Source of the DNA: Tsukamurella sp. 8F
Lineage (GTDB): Bacteria; Actinomycetota; Actinomycetes; Mycobacteriales; Mycobacteriaceae
Assembly (NCBI RefSeq): GCF_029167375.1
Contig: NZ_JARFTP010000009.1
Span: 92,475 to 156,474 of the forward strand
Length of the DNA stretch: 64,000 bases
Direction of reading: 5' to 3'
Below the pieces are notes generated by a model that was not told the DNA's origin, did no database searches, and saw only the letters and a list, made by a program, of their open reading frames with translations. The position numbers were made by a program, and so were the translations under genes. Each line of letters begins with the position of its first letter. The first letter of the stretch is position 1. This document shows positions 39,229 to 46,753 of this stretch, piece after piece.

Positions 39229-39328
39229 ACGCTAGCCGCCCACGGGCGCGCCGATCGCCGCCGCGCGACGACGTCATCGTTTCGTCATCACGCCGCACCT
39301 TCCCGCACCCGGCGCGCACGCCTAGCGT
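39229..39328. promoter_or_regulatory. Matched divergent leaderless promoters
   Basis: The same hexamer TAGCGT lies on both strands: 39234-39229 reverse, 6 nt before GTG 39222, and 39323-39328 forward, 7 nt before ATG 39336. Neither start has a ribosome site. The identical boxes suggest coordinated expression of the two halves of the cluster. The 113 nt between them hold the -35 regions and any operator. Confidence 0.6.
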
Positions 39329-39335
39329 CGGTGAC

Positions 39336-39995
39336 ATGGCAGAGAACCCGACCGATGTCACGGTTATCATCCCGTGCCGCAACGAGTCCCGGAGCATCGG
39401 CGCCGTGGTCTCGGCGGTGCCGGGTGGGTTCGGCGTGCTGGTCGTAGACAACGGCTCGACAGATCGCACAGACGCCGCCGCGCGTGATGCCGGGGCACGC
39501 GTCGTGACCGAGCCGGAGCCCGGATACGGCGCCGCCGTACACACGGGGATCGTCGCCGCAGGGACGCCGATCGTGTGCACGATCGACGGCGACGGATCCT
39601 TCGACCCGGCCGATCTCACCGCCCTCGTCGGAGCGGTGCGACGCGGTGCCGACCTCGCCGTCGGCCGCAGGCGCCCTGCCCCCGGGGCCTGGCCCTGGCA
39701 CGCACGCGCCGGCTCCGCACTGATCGCCCGCAGCCTGCGCCGGCGGTATGGGATCGACGTGCACGACATCGCGCCACTGCGCGCCGCTCGACGGGACGAG
39801 CTGCTGCAGCTGGGGATCCGTGACCGGCGGTCGGGCTATCCGGTCGAGCTCCTGACACGGGCCGCCCGCGCCCGGTGGGACGTCCGGGAGTTCGACATCG
39901 CATACGGCGCCCGGACCGCGGGCCGGTCGAAGGTGTCCGGTTCGGTGCGCGGCAGCGCGATCGCCGCCGCCGACTTCCTGAGGAGCGCTCTGTGA
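39336..39995 (+). CDS. Family 2 glycosyltransferase
   Basis: 219 residues, a single GT-A domain: VIIPCRNESRSIGAVVSAVP, VVDNGSTDRTDAAARDAGA, and the metal-binding region TIDGDGSFDPADL. The C terminus is amphipathic without a membrane helix. It resembles the glycosyltransferases that accompany TIGR04282 proteins. Donor and acceptor are unknown. ATG 39336 is leaderless by its TAGCGT box. The stop overlaps the next gene (GTGA at 39992-39995). Confidence 0.9.
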   Translation: MAENPTDVTVIIPCRNESRSIGAVVSAVPGGFGVLVVDNGSTDRTDAAARDAGARVVTEPEPGYGAAVHTGIVAAGTPIVCTIDGDGSFDPADLTALVGAVRRGADLAVGRRRPAPGAWPWHARAGSALIARSLRRRYGIDVHDIAPLRAARRDELLQLGIRDRRSGYPVELLTRAARARWDVREFDIAYGARTAGRSKVSGSVRGSAIAAADFLRSAL

Positions 39996-40648
39996 ACACG
40001 ATCCTCGTGGTCGCGAAGCGACCCGTGCCGGGCCACGCCAAGACGCGCCTCATACCGGGCTACGGCGCCGGCGGCGCCGCGCGGCTCGCAGCGGCGGCAC
40101 TCCGGGACACCCTGCGGGCCGCGCTCGCGGTTCCCGACACGCGGTGCACGGTGGCGTTCCACGAATATGACTGGGGGCCGACAGCTCCCGCGGAGTGCGA
40201 CGATCTCCTGCGGCGGTGCGATGTGTTCCTCCAGACGGGTACCACGTTCGCGGAGAGGCTCGCCGACGCGCATCGCCGCGCCGGGCCGGGCCCCGTCCTC
40301 CAGATCGGCATGGACACGCCTCAGGTCACACCCGAGCTCCTCGCGCACGGTCTCGATCAGCTCGGCGCCGGCACGGCCGTCCTCGGCCCCGCCCTCGACG
40401 GCGGGTGGTGGGCCCTCGGTCTGCACGGCGGTCGCGGAGCGGAAGCACTACTGCACGTGCGGATGTCGACACCGCTCACCGGCGCCGACACCCGCCGGGC
40501 ACTGCGCAGCGCGGGCCTCTCGGTCACGATGCTGGCGCCATTGCGGGACGTCGACCGACCGTCGGACGTGTCCGTCGTCGCGGCCGCGTGCCCGCCGGGT
40601 AGCGAGTTCGCCACCACCGCGAGGCGGCTCGCGGTGGCCCGGCTGTGA
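39992..40648 (+). CDS. TIGR04282/DUF2064 nucleotidyl- or glycosyltransferase-like protein
   Basis: 218 residues. The N-terminal motif LVVAKRPVPGHAKTRLIPGY is the family signature and resembles the nucleotide loop of MobA/CofC-type enzymes. QIGMDTPQVTPELL and LGPALDGGWWALGLHG are the other conserved blocks. Some members sit in arsenosugar gene clusters, hence the database name, but the reaction is not settled. GTG 39992 overlaps the GT2 stop; GAGGAG lies 6 nt upstream. The stop overlaps the methyltransferase start. Confidence 0.88.
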   Translation: MNTILVVAKRPVPGHAKTRLIPGYGAGGAARLAAAALRDTLRAALAVPDTRCTVAFHEYDWGPTAPAECDDLLRRCDVFLQTGTTFAERLADAHRRAGPGPVLQIGMDTPQVTPELLAHGLDQLGAGTAVLGPALDGGWWALGLHGGRGAEALLHVRMSTPLTGADTRRALRSAGLSVTMLAPLRDVDRPSDVSVVAAACPPGSEFATTARRLAVARL

Positions 40649-41271
40649 CCGCGGTGTGGGAGCCGGCGTTCGCCGGGGACACCGCGGCGGCCCTGGAGCG
40701 CGGTTCCGGTCGGTCGCATCCGCTGCCCGTGCGCCGCTGGCGCGCCTCGGACAACGAGGACACCGAGTTGGTCTCCACCATCGCCGGCTGGTGCCGGGGT
40801 CCGACGGTGGACCTGGGCTGCGGCCCCGGTCGGGTCGTGGAATCCCTTTTGCGGCACGGGGTTCCGGCGCTCGGTGTGGACAGCGCTCCGTCGGCGGTAG
40901 CTCTCACGCGGGCACGCGGCGGCGCAGCGATCCTGCGGGACGTGTTCGCGCCGCTGCCGGGCGAGGGTCGTTGGTCCTACGCTCTGCTGCTGGACGGCAA
41001 CATCGGTATCGGCGGTGACCCACATCGGCTCATCGAGCGCGCCGCACGTCTGGTCGCGCGGCACGGATCGCTACTGGTCGAGGTCGATACCCGGATCCGC
41101 GGCATCGATCGGCACAGCGCACGCCTGCACACGGAATCATCCGTGTCCGAGTGGTTTCCGTGGTGCCAGGTCGGCCCGGACGCCGTCGACGGACTGGCGT
41201 GGGCAGCGCACCGACGCGTGCGGCGCACGGTCACCGTGGGGGGCCGGCGATGCGTGGAGCTGGCACCGTGA
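40645..41271 (+). CDS. Class I SAM-dependent methyltransferase
   Basis: 208 residues. The SAM-binding motif is TVDLGCGPGRVVESLLRHGV, with the acidic ribose contact GVDSAPSAV. After LLLDGNIGIGGDPHRL comes a beta-rich C terminus. The substrate is unknown. In this operon it may modify the product of the two transferases. GTG 40645 overlaps the previous stop by 4 nt (GTGA). The gene ends overlapping GTG 41268 of the oxidoreductase gene. Confidence 0.88.
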   Translation: MTAVWEPAFAGDTAAALERGSGRSHPLPVRRWRASDNEDTELVSTIAGWCRGPTVDLGCGPGRVVESLLRHGVPALGVDSAPSAVALTRARGGAAILRDVFAPLPGEGRWSYALLLDGNIGIGGDPHRLIERAARLVARHGSLLVEVDTRIRGIDRHSARLHTESSVSEWFPWCQVGPDAVDGLAWAAHRRVRRTVTVGGRRCVELAP

Positions 41272-42386
41272 TCCCGCCGCGGCCCGCGCTCCGTTCCACT
41301 CGGCTGACGGCGCACCTCGGCACGGCCCTCGGGATAGCGGTCGCCGTGTGCTTCGCGACGGGAATGCTGTCGCACCTGATCCAGCACCCGCCGTCATGGT
41401 TCGCCTGGCCCGCACATCCGGCGTGGCTGTACCAGCTGACACAGGGCGCGCACGTCGCTTCGGGCGTCGCCGCGATCCCGCTGACGCTGCTCAAGCTGGC
41501 CGTCGTGTATCCGAAGCTGTTCGCACGTCCCCTGATCGGCTCATGGCGCGCACCCGCAGCAAGTCTGCGGCGAGCCGCCGAGCGCGCCTCGATCGCCGTG
41601 CTGGTGATGGCGATCCTGTTCGAGCTGTCGACGGGGTTGCTCAACATCGCGCAGTGGTACCCGTGGCGGTTCTTCTTCCCCACCGCGCACTACGCGGTCG
41701 CATGGGTCGCCGCCGGCTCCGTCGCGATACACGTGGCCGTCAAGCTGCCCGATATCGCTGCGGCATACCGGAGGAGCCCCGAGAGCGAACCCGTGGCGGG
41801 GGTCTCGCGCCGAGCAGTCCTCTTCACGGGGCTCTCGGCGGCCGCCCTGGCAGCGCTGGCCGTCGGCGGCCAGAGCGTCCCCGGCCTGCGCAGGATCGCG
41901 GTGTTCGCGCCACGCTCGGGGGACGGGCCACAGGGCCTACCCGTCAACCGCACAGCCGCGGCCGCCGGCGTACGGGCAGCGGCGGCAGATCCCGGATTCC
42001 GGCTCACCGTGGCGGGGCCGCGCACCGTCGTGCTGTCTCTCGCCGAGCTCCGGGCATTGCCACAGGCCACCGTCCGGCTACCCATCGCCTGCGTCGAGGG
42101 ATGGACGACGTGGGCCACCTGGACGGGCGTGCGGGTAGGCGACCTCGCCGCTCTCGCGTCCGCCCCCGACGGCGCCGCGCTCCGCTTCCATTCGCTCGAG
42201 ACGGGGCTCTACGGGGTCTCAACGCTGCCCGCGCCGCACGTGCGCGCCACCGAGAGCCTGCTCGCGCTACGCGTGAACGGGGCGGAACTCGACCTCGACC
42301 ACGGCTACCCCTGCCGGCTGATCGCGCCGAGCCGCCCGGGGGTCACCCAGACCAAGTGGGTACACCGGATCGAGGTGCTCGGGTGA
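41268..42386 (+). CDS. Membrane-bound molybdopterin oxidoreductase fused to a cytochrome b-like domain
   Basis: 372 residues. The N-terminal half has four to five transmembrane helices with His in HLIQHPP, QGAHVASG, TAHYAVAW and SVAIHVAVK, which may bind haem. The C-terminal 150 residues form a sulfite-oxidase-type molybdopterin domain with the Mo-ligand Cys in IACVEGWTTWATWTG and the end TKWVHRIEVLG. It probably passes electrons between the quinone pool and an outer substrate. GTG 41268 overlaps the previous stop (GTGA); ATG 41250 is an alternative. The cofactor genes lie 12-15 kb away in the window. Confidence 0.88.
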   Translation: MIPPRPALRSTRLTAHLGTALGIAVAVCFATGMLSHLIQHPPSWFAWPAHPAWLYQLTQGAHVASGVAAIPLTLLKLAVVYPKLFARPLIGSWRAPAASLRRAAERASIAVLVMAILFELSTGLLNIAQWYPWRFFFPTAHYAVAWVAAGSVAIHVAVKLPDIAAAYRRSPESEPVAGVSRRAVLFTGLSAAALAALAVGGQSVPGLRRIAVFAPRSGDGPQGLPVNRTAAAAGVRAAAADPGFRLTVAGPRTVVLSLAELRALPQATVRLPIACVEGWTTWATWTGVRVGDLAALASAPDGAALRFHSLETGLYGVSTLPAPHVRATESLLALRVNGAELDLDHGYPCRLIAPSRPGVTQTKWVHRIEVLG

Positions 42387-42781
42387 GAGCCACACGGGCC
42401 GCGCTGGGCACCGCCGGGCTCGGCGCGCTCGCATACGGCGGATGGCTCGCGGCCGGCCTCCCGCCCGGTGACCTGGTCTCCGCCGCGCTGTGGGCAGCGG
42501 CGGCGCTGGCACTCCACGACGGGGTGTTCGCGCCCGTGTGCCTGCTCGCCGGGCATACCTCGCGACGGCTACTGCCCCCGCGGTGGTGGGCGGCCGCGCT
42601 GGCGGCCGGGGTGCTCGCGGTCACCATCGCCGTGCTGGCGACGCCCGTCACGCGCGGGTCCGGACGGCCCCCGAACGGAACGGTGCTCGACCGGCCGTAC
42701 GGCATCTCGCTCGGCGTCGCCGCGGTATGCGTCGCGCTCGCCGCGCTCGGCGCCCGGCTCGCGACCCGCATCAGGCGCTGA
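42383..42781 (+). CDS. Small polytopic membrane protein at the end of the operon
   Basis: 132 residues with three to four transmembrane helices (about 4-22, 30-55, 64-83, 108-127). No family recognised. GTG 42383 overlaps the oxidoreductase stop by 4 nt (GTGA), so it is the fifth gene of the tightly joined forward operon. It may be a membrane partner of the oxidoreductase. Its last 11 nt overlap the end of the convergent SRPBCC gene. Confidence 0.78.
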   Translation: MRATRAALGTAGLGALAYGGWLAAGLPPGDLVSAALWAAAALALHDGVFAPVCLLAGHTSRRLLPPRWWAAALAAGVLAVTIAVLATPVTRGSGRPPNGTVLDRPYGISLGVAAVCVALAALGARLATRIRR

Positions 42782-43259
42782 AGTACTTCTCCGTGTCCCT
42801 GCGCAGCGACGCGACGATCAGCGTGAGGACCGGCGCCGCAAGCCGCGCCCCGATGCGGCCCCCGACGGGCTCGACCAACAGCGTCCACGTGAACACCGAG
42901 CCGCCGGTCGGTGCGGGCTCGACCCTGTAACGCTCGGCCAGGCGGCTGAGTCCGGGCGCGGTCGCAGACTGGACGTAGAACGCCATCTCACGGTTCTCAC
43001 CGATCTCGTCCCACTGGAAGAACAACTCGTCGGCGCTCACGCCGGGTCCCAGGACGACCCGGCGCGTGGTACCCGCAGCGAAGGGCCGCGGGCTGGTCCA
43101 ACGGACCGCGCGCAGCGACTTGCACCAGTGCAACGGGTTGTCGGATGTCAGCTCCTCCCACACCCAGTCGACGCTGCGCGCCGACCGGACGGAGAACTCG
43201 TGGACACCCGGCCGACCGGGCTGCAGGTCGGCGGACGGGACGGGGTGGAGGGCGGGCAC
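42771..43259 (-). CDS. SRPBCC-family protein (START-like lipid/polyketide-binding fold)
   Basis: 162 residues. The pattern fits the SRPBCC fold: HEFSVRSARSVDWVWEELTS at the start, WTSPRPFAAGTTRRV in the middle, and the long C-terminal helix RLAAPVLTLIVASLRRDTEKYF. Members bind hydrophobic ligands. GTG 43259 was chosen from AGAGGA about 6 nt upstream; the frame is open to 43349. It diverges from the diiron oxygenase gene across 222 nt. Confidence 0.82.
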   Translation of the reverse strand: MPALHPVPSADLQPGRPGVHEFSVRSARSVDWVWEELTSDNPLHWCKSLRAVRWTSPRPFAAGTTRRVVLGPGVSADELFFQWDEIGENREMAFYVQSATAPGLSRLAERYRVEPAPTGGSVFTWTLLVEPVGGRIGARLAAPVLTLIVASLRRDTEKYFSA

Positions 43260-43411
43260 TGGGATCCTCTTTTCGCGGCGGGGCAAAAGGGTGGCGCCGC
43301 GGCCGTGCCGAGGTTCCGACCCCGACGGTAGACCACCCCGCAGGGCCACCGTACCGGTCCCCGCGAGATCGGGCCGTTACATTGACACCGCCTATCCGCA
43401 CGTTCGTTTCG

Positions 43412-43440
43412 TTGACACGGAGGCGCTGCGCGTCTAGGTT
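43412..43440 (+). promoter_or_regulatory. Sigma-A-type promoter of the diiron oxygenase operon
   Basis: TTGACA (43412-43417), 17 nt, TAGGTT (43435-43440). The expected transcript start near 43447 gives a leader of about 35 nt with GAGAGAGG before ATG 43482. A second TTGACA lies at 43382-43387 without an obvious partner. The rest of 43260-43481 shows nothing else I can assign. Confidence 0.7.
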
Positions 43441-43481
43441 TGAGGTGTCAAAGTCGACAACGCGAGAGAGGTCTGGTGATT

Positions 43482-44420
43482 ATGACTATCACCGAACGCC
43501 CCGAGGTTCAGTCTCCGCAGAACGCTGCGGTGAGCACGCGGGATCAGGGCGCGGAGCAGGTCTCGGACCGGCTCCTCGAGTCCGCCGCGAAACTCTCGCG
43601 CAACGCCTTCAACGAGATCGACTGGGATCAGCCGATGGACCCGTCGCTGCACGGCTGCAGCCCGGAGTGGTGCACCCTGTTCGGCACCGACTACTGGAAC
43701 GAGCTGACGGAGGAGCAGCGCATCGACCTGACGCGTCACGAGTTCGCGTCGGTGATGACCAACGGCATCTGGTTCGAGATGATTCTGCAGGAGATGGTCC
43801 TGCGCGATCAGTACCTCGGTGAGTACCACACCTCCGAGTACCAGTGGGCGCTCGTCGAGGTCGCCGAGGAATGCCGTCACTCCCTCATGTTCGCCAAGGC
43901 GTCCGAGAAGATGGTCGGCAAGTCGTACCGTCCGTCGAAGTTCGTCGGCCGCGCCGGCCGCATCTTCAAGAAGGTCGCCGGCGGGGCGGTCGCCTACGCG
44001 GGCATTCTCGTGGCCGAGGAGGTCCTCGACGTCTTCCAGCGTGGTTGTATGCGCGACGAGCGCGTGCTCCCCTTCATCCGCACCGTGAACGAGATCCACG
44101 TGCTGGAGGAGTCGCGGCACATGAAGTTCGCGCGCGAGGAGGTGCGCGAGTCGCTCGCCGACAAGAGCCGGTGGGGCAAGATGTGGCGCGGCTACGTGAT
44201 CTCGATCGCCGCGTACCTGATCGTGACGTCGCTACACGATCCGCAGGCCTACACCGACGCCGGCCTCGACGCCGAGCGTGCGGTCCGTGAGGCGAAGAAC
44301 AACCCGTACTACAGGTCGCAGGTCCGCGAGAGCTGCGTCCACCTCATGGAGTTCCTCGATGAGTGCGGTCTGCTGAACCGTGCGGCTCTGAAGTGGTATC
44401 GCAAAGCGAACATGTACTGA
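43482..44420 (+). CDS. AurF-like diiron oxygenase
   Basis: 312 residues, mostly helical. Iron-ligand patterns typical of AurF/p-aminobenzoate N-oxygenase-like proteins are visible: TRHEFASVMTNGIWFEMILQ, EVAEECRHSLMF (ExxxH), LVAEEVLDVF and NEIHVLEESRHMKFARE. The substrate is unknown. Rv0885 beside fprB is the recalled M. tuberculosis counterpart. The next gene encodes a ferredoxin-NADP reductase with built-in ferredoxin, the obvious electron source; the stop and its start share one base (TGATG). Confidence 0.9.
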   Translation: MTITERPEVQSPQNAAVSTRDQGAEQVSDRLLESAAKLSRNAFNEIDWDQPMDPSLHGCSPEWCTLFGTDYWNELTEEQRIDLTRHEFASVMTNGIWFEMILQEMVLRDQYLGEYHTSEYQWALVEVAEECRHSLMFAKASEKMVGKSYRPSKFVGRAGRIFKKVAGGAVAYAGILVAEEVLDVFQRGCMRDERVLPFIRTVNEIHVLEESRHMKFAREEVRESLADKSRWGKMWRGYVISIAAYLIVTSLHDPQAYTDAGLDAERAVREAKNNPYYRSQVRESCVHLMEFLDECGLLNRAALKWYRKANMY

Positions 44421-45988
44421 TGCCGCATGTGATCACCCAGGCGTGCTGTAGTGACGCGTCATGTGTCAACGTCTGTCCGGTCAACTGCATACACCCCACG
44501 CCCGGTGAGCCGGGTTTCGGCGGTTCGGAGATCCTGCACATCGACCCGGACACGTGCATCGACTGCGGTGCCTGCGCCGACGCATGCCCGGTCGACGCGA
44601 TCTATCCGCTGGACCGGCTCGGTCCCGCCGATCTGCCGTACGCGCAGATCAACGCCGACTTCTACACCGAGCACCCGGAGATCACGTCGGGTTGGGACGC
44701 CGTCGAGTACCGGCCCGCGGTGCGCGTCGGGTCCGAGTACCAGATCGCGATCGTCGGCACCGGGCCGTCCGCGGGCTACGCGCTACGCGAGTTGGTCGCA
44801 CGCACCGACGCGCACATCACCGTCATCGACAAGCTGCCCACGCCGGGCGGACTGGTGCGCGCGGGTGTCGCGCCCGACCACCCCGGGACCAAGGGCGTGC
44901 TCAAGGGGTTCGACTTGATGTATCGGCACCCGCGGGTCACCGTCGCCACCAACATCGAGGTGGGCCGCGACGTGAGCCCGGCCGAGATCGACGAGTACTT
45001 CGACGCGGTGATCTACGGCGTGGGCGCCTCATCCGCCCGCAAGCTGGGCATCGACGGCGAGGACCTGCCCGGCAGCACCGCCGCCACGGACCTCGTGGCC
45101 TGGTATAACGCGGTCCCCGACGTGCCGCGGCCCTTCCCCGATCTGCCCGCGCGCAGCCACCGCGCCGTCGTCGTGGGGACAGGCAACGTCGCGCTCGACG
45201 TGGCACGGATCCTGCTGTCCCCGGTCGAACGCCTGCGCACCACCGACATCGCCGACCGCGCGCTCGAGTACCTCACCCGCCAGGATCTGCACGAGGTGGT
45301 GCTACTGGGCCGTCGCGCGGCGACCGACGCCGCGTACACAGCTGCGGAATTCCGTGCGCTGCAGTCGGTTCCTGGGCTCGAGGTGGTCGTGGACGAGGAC
45401 GACGGGATCGATGTCACCGCGCCCGCGGACCCGTCGCGGCGGCGCATCGTCCTGAAGTTCCACACCTCGCCCGTTGCGGCGGTGGGCGACGAGGCCGTCG
45501 AGGCCGTGCGGGTCGACGCCGCTGGGACCGTGCGCGACATCCCGGCCGATCTGCTCGTGCGGTCCATCGGGTACCGCAGCGTGCCGATCGACGGGTTGCC
45601 CTTCGACGAGGCCGCGGGGCGGTTCCCCAACGCCGCCGGCCGCATCACCGGCCCCGACGGCGGCGTCCAACCCGGTCGCTACGTGGTCGGCTGGGCCAAG
45701 CGCGGTCCGAGCGGCGGCATCGGCACCAACCGGATCGACGCCATCGCAACCGTCGAGGCCCTGGTCGAGGACGTCGCGGCCGGGAAGCTCGCGGGCGGCA
45801 GGGGTACCGGTTCCGAGGCCTTCGTCGGGATGGCCCGCCGCCGCGTCGGGCGGGTCGTCGACTACGGCGGCCTGCGGTCGATCGACGTCGCCGAGCGCCG
45901 TCGCGGCGAGGTGCAGGGCCGCCCGCGTGTGAAGTTCGAGCGATTCGCGGACATGCTGGCGTCGACCAGGCGCAGTCGCCGGACCTGA
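44420..45988 (+). CDS. fprB: Ferredoxin-ferredoxin/NADP+ reductase fusion (FprB)
   Basis: 522 residues. Residues 1-75 are a two-cluster ferredoxin (CCSDASCVNVCPVNC and CIDCGACADACPVDAIYP). The rest is an adrenodoxin-reductase-type flavoprotein: FAD loop IAIVGTGPSAGYALRE, LPTPGGLVRAGVAPDHPG, NADPH loop VVVGTGNVALDVARIL, and the end GWAKRGPSGGIGTNRIDA. It moves electrons from NADPH through its own clusters, probably to the diiron enzyme encoded just upstream. ATG 44420 overlaps that gene's stop by one base. Confidence 0.95.
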   Translation: MPHVITQACCSDASCVNVCPVNCIHPTPGEPGFGGSEILHIDPDTCIDCGACADACPVDAIYPLDRLGPADLPYAQINADFYTEHPEITSGWDAVEYRPAVRVGSEYQIAIVGTGPSAGYALRELVARTDAHITVIDKLPTPGGLVRAGVAPDHPGTKGVLKGFDLMYRHPRVTVATNIEVGRDVSPAEIDEYFDAVIYGVGASSARKLGIDGEDLPGSTAATDLVAWYNAVPDVPRPFPDLPARSHRAVVVGTGNVALDVARILLSPVERLRTTDIADRALEYLTRQDLHEVVLLGRRAATDAAYTAAEFRALQSVPGLEVVVDEDDGIDVTAPADPSRRRIVLKFHTSPVAAVGDEAVEAVRVDAAGTVRDIPADLLVRSIGYRSVPIDGLPFDEAAGRFPNAAGRITGPDGGVQPGRYVVGWAKRGPSGGIGTNRIDAIATVEALVEDVAAGKLAGGRGTGSEAFVGMARRRVGRVVDYGGLRSIDVAERRRGEVQGRPRVKFERFADMLASTRRSRRT

Positions 45989-46004
45989 CATGGAGGCGCC
46001 TGCG

Positions 46005-46733
46005 ATGATGGAGTCCATGGTGGACCTGAATATCCGGTCACTGATCGGCGCCGGCAACATGCGCGAGCGGATGCGCGCGGAGGCCAGGCGTCTCCCGCTG
46101 CGTGCCATGACACGCATGGTGTCGCGCAGCACCGCCATCGAGGCCGCGCGCCAGATCCTGGTGGACAAGCCGTGGGCCGAGATCACCATGGCCGAGATCG
46201 CGACGCTGGCCGGAATCAGCAGGCAGACGCTGTACAAGGAGTTCGGGTCCCGGGACGGGCTCGCCGAGGCCTACGTGCTGCGCTTCGTCGACGGCTTCCT
46301 GCATATCGTGCGGCAGGAGGTCGACTCGCACCCGGGCGACCCGCACACCGCGATTCGCGAGGGCTTCGGGCAGTTCCTAGCCCTCGCGATCAGCGACCCC
46401 CTGGTCCGGCACGGTATCGCGGGCCCCGACCCGCAGACCGAGTTGCTCCGCCTGCTGACCACCGACGGCGGCAAGATCTACACCCACGCGACCGACGGCC
46501 TCACCGAGATCTTCATGAACAGCTGGGCGGCCGTACCCATCGACCGCGCTCGGGTCCTGTCCGACGGCCTGGTGCGCCTCGCGATCAGCAACGTCGCCCT
46601 CCGGCACGGCACACCGGATTCCATCGCCCGCAACCTGGCAGACCTGTTCACGCCGTTCATCGAGCGCGAGCTGGCGGCCGCCCGCACCGGGACGCCGGAG
46701 GACGACGGTATTCGAGACGACACGGGCGCCTGA
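46005..46733 (+). CDS. TetR-family regulator of the diiron oxygenase operon
   Basis: 242 residues. The helix-turn-helix is WAEITMAEIATLAGISRQTL followed by YKEFGSRDGLAEAYVLRF, preceded by a basic N-terminal arm (MRERMRAEARRLPLRAMTRM). The ligand domain is helical. ATG 46005 was chosen because TGGAGG lies 8 nt upstream. ATG 45990 and ATG 46017 are also in frame. It begins 17 nt after fprB, so it is probably the third gene of that operon and may control it by feedback. Confidence 0.9.
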   Translation: MMESMVDLNIRSLIGAGNMRERMRAEARRLPLRAMTRMVSRSTAIEAARQILVDKPWAEITMAEIATLAGISRQTLYKEFGSRDGLAEAYVLRFVDGFLHIVRQEVDSHPGDPHTAIREGFGQFLALAISDPLVRHGIAGPDPQTELLRLLTTDGGKIYTHATDGLTEIFMNSWAAVPIDRARVLSDGLVRLAISNVALRHGTPDSIARNLADLFTPFIERELAAARTGTPEDDGIRDDTGA

Positions 46734-46753
46734 CCCTCACTAGGGTGGACGGA

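Noticed and set aside
37886..39769. 627-codon minus-strand frame over the GT-C-like and GT2 genes
   Set aside because: It is out of frame with the polytopic membrane protein, is extremely Gly/Arg-rich and has no hydrophobic pattern, so it is a GC-driven shadow.
39336..40648. Arsenosugar biosynthesis as the role of the GT2/TIGR04282 pair
   Set aside because: The name comes from family labels only; the radical SAM enzyme and arsenic genes expected for that pathway are not present in the window.
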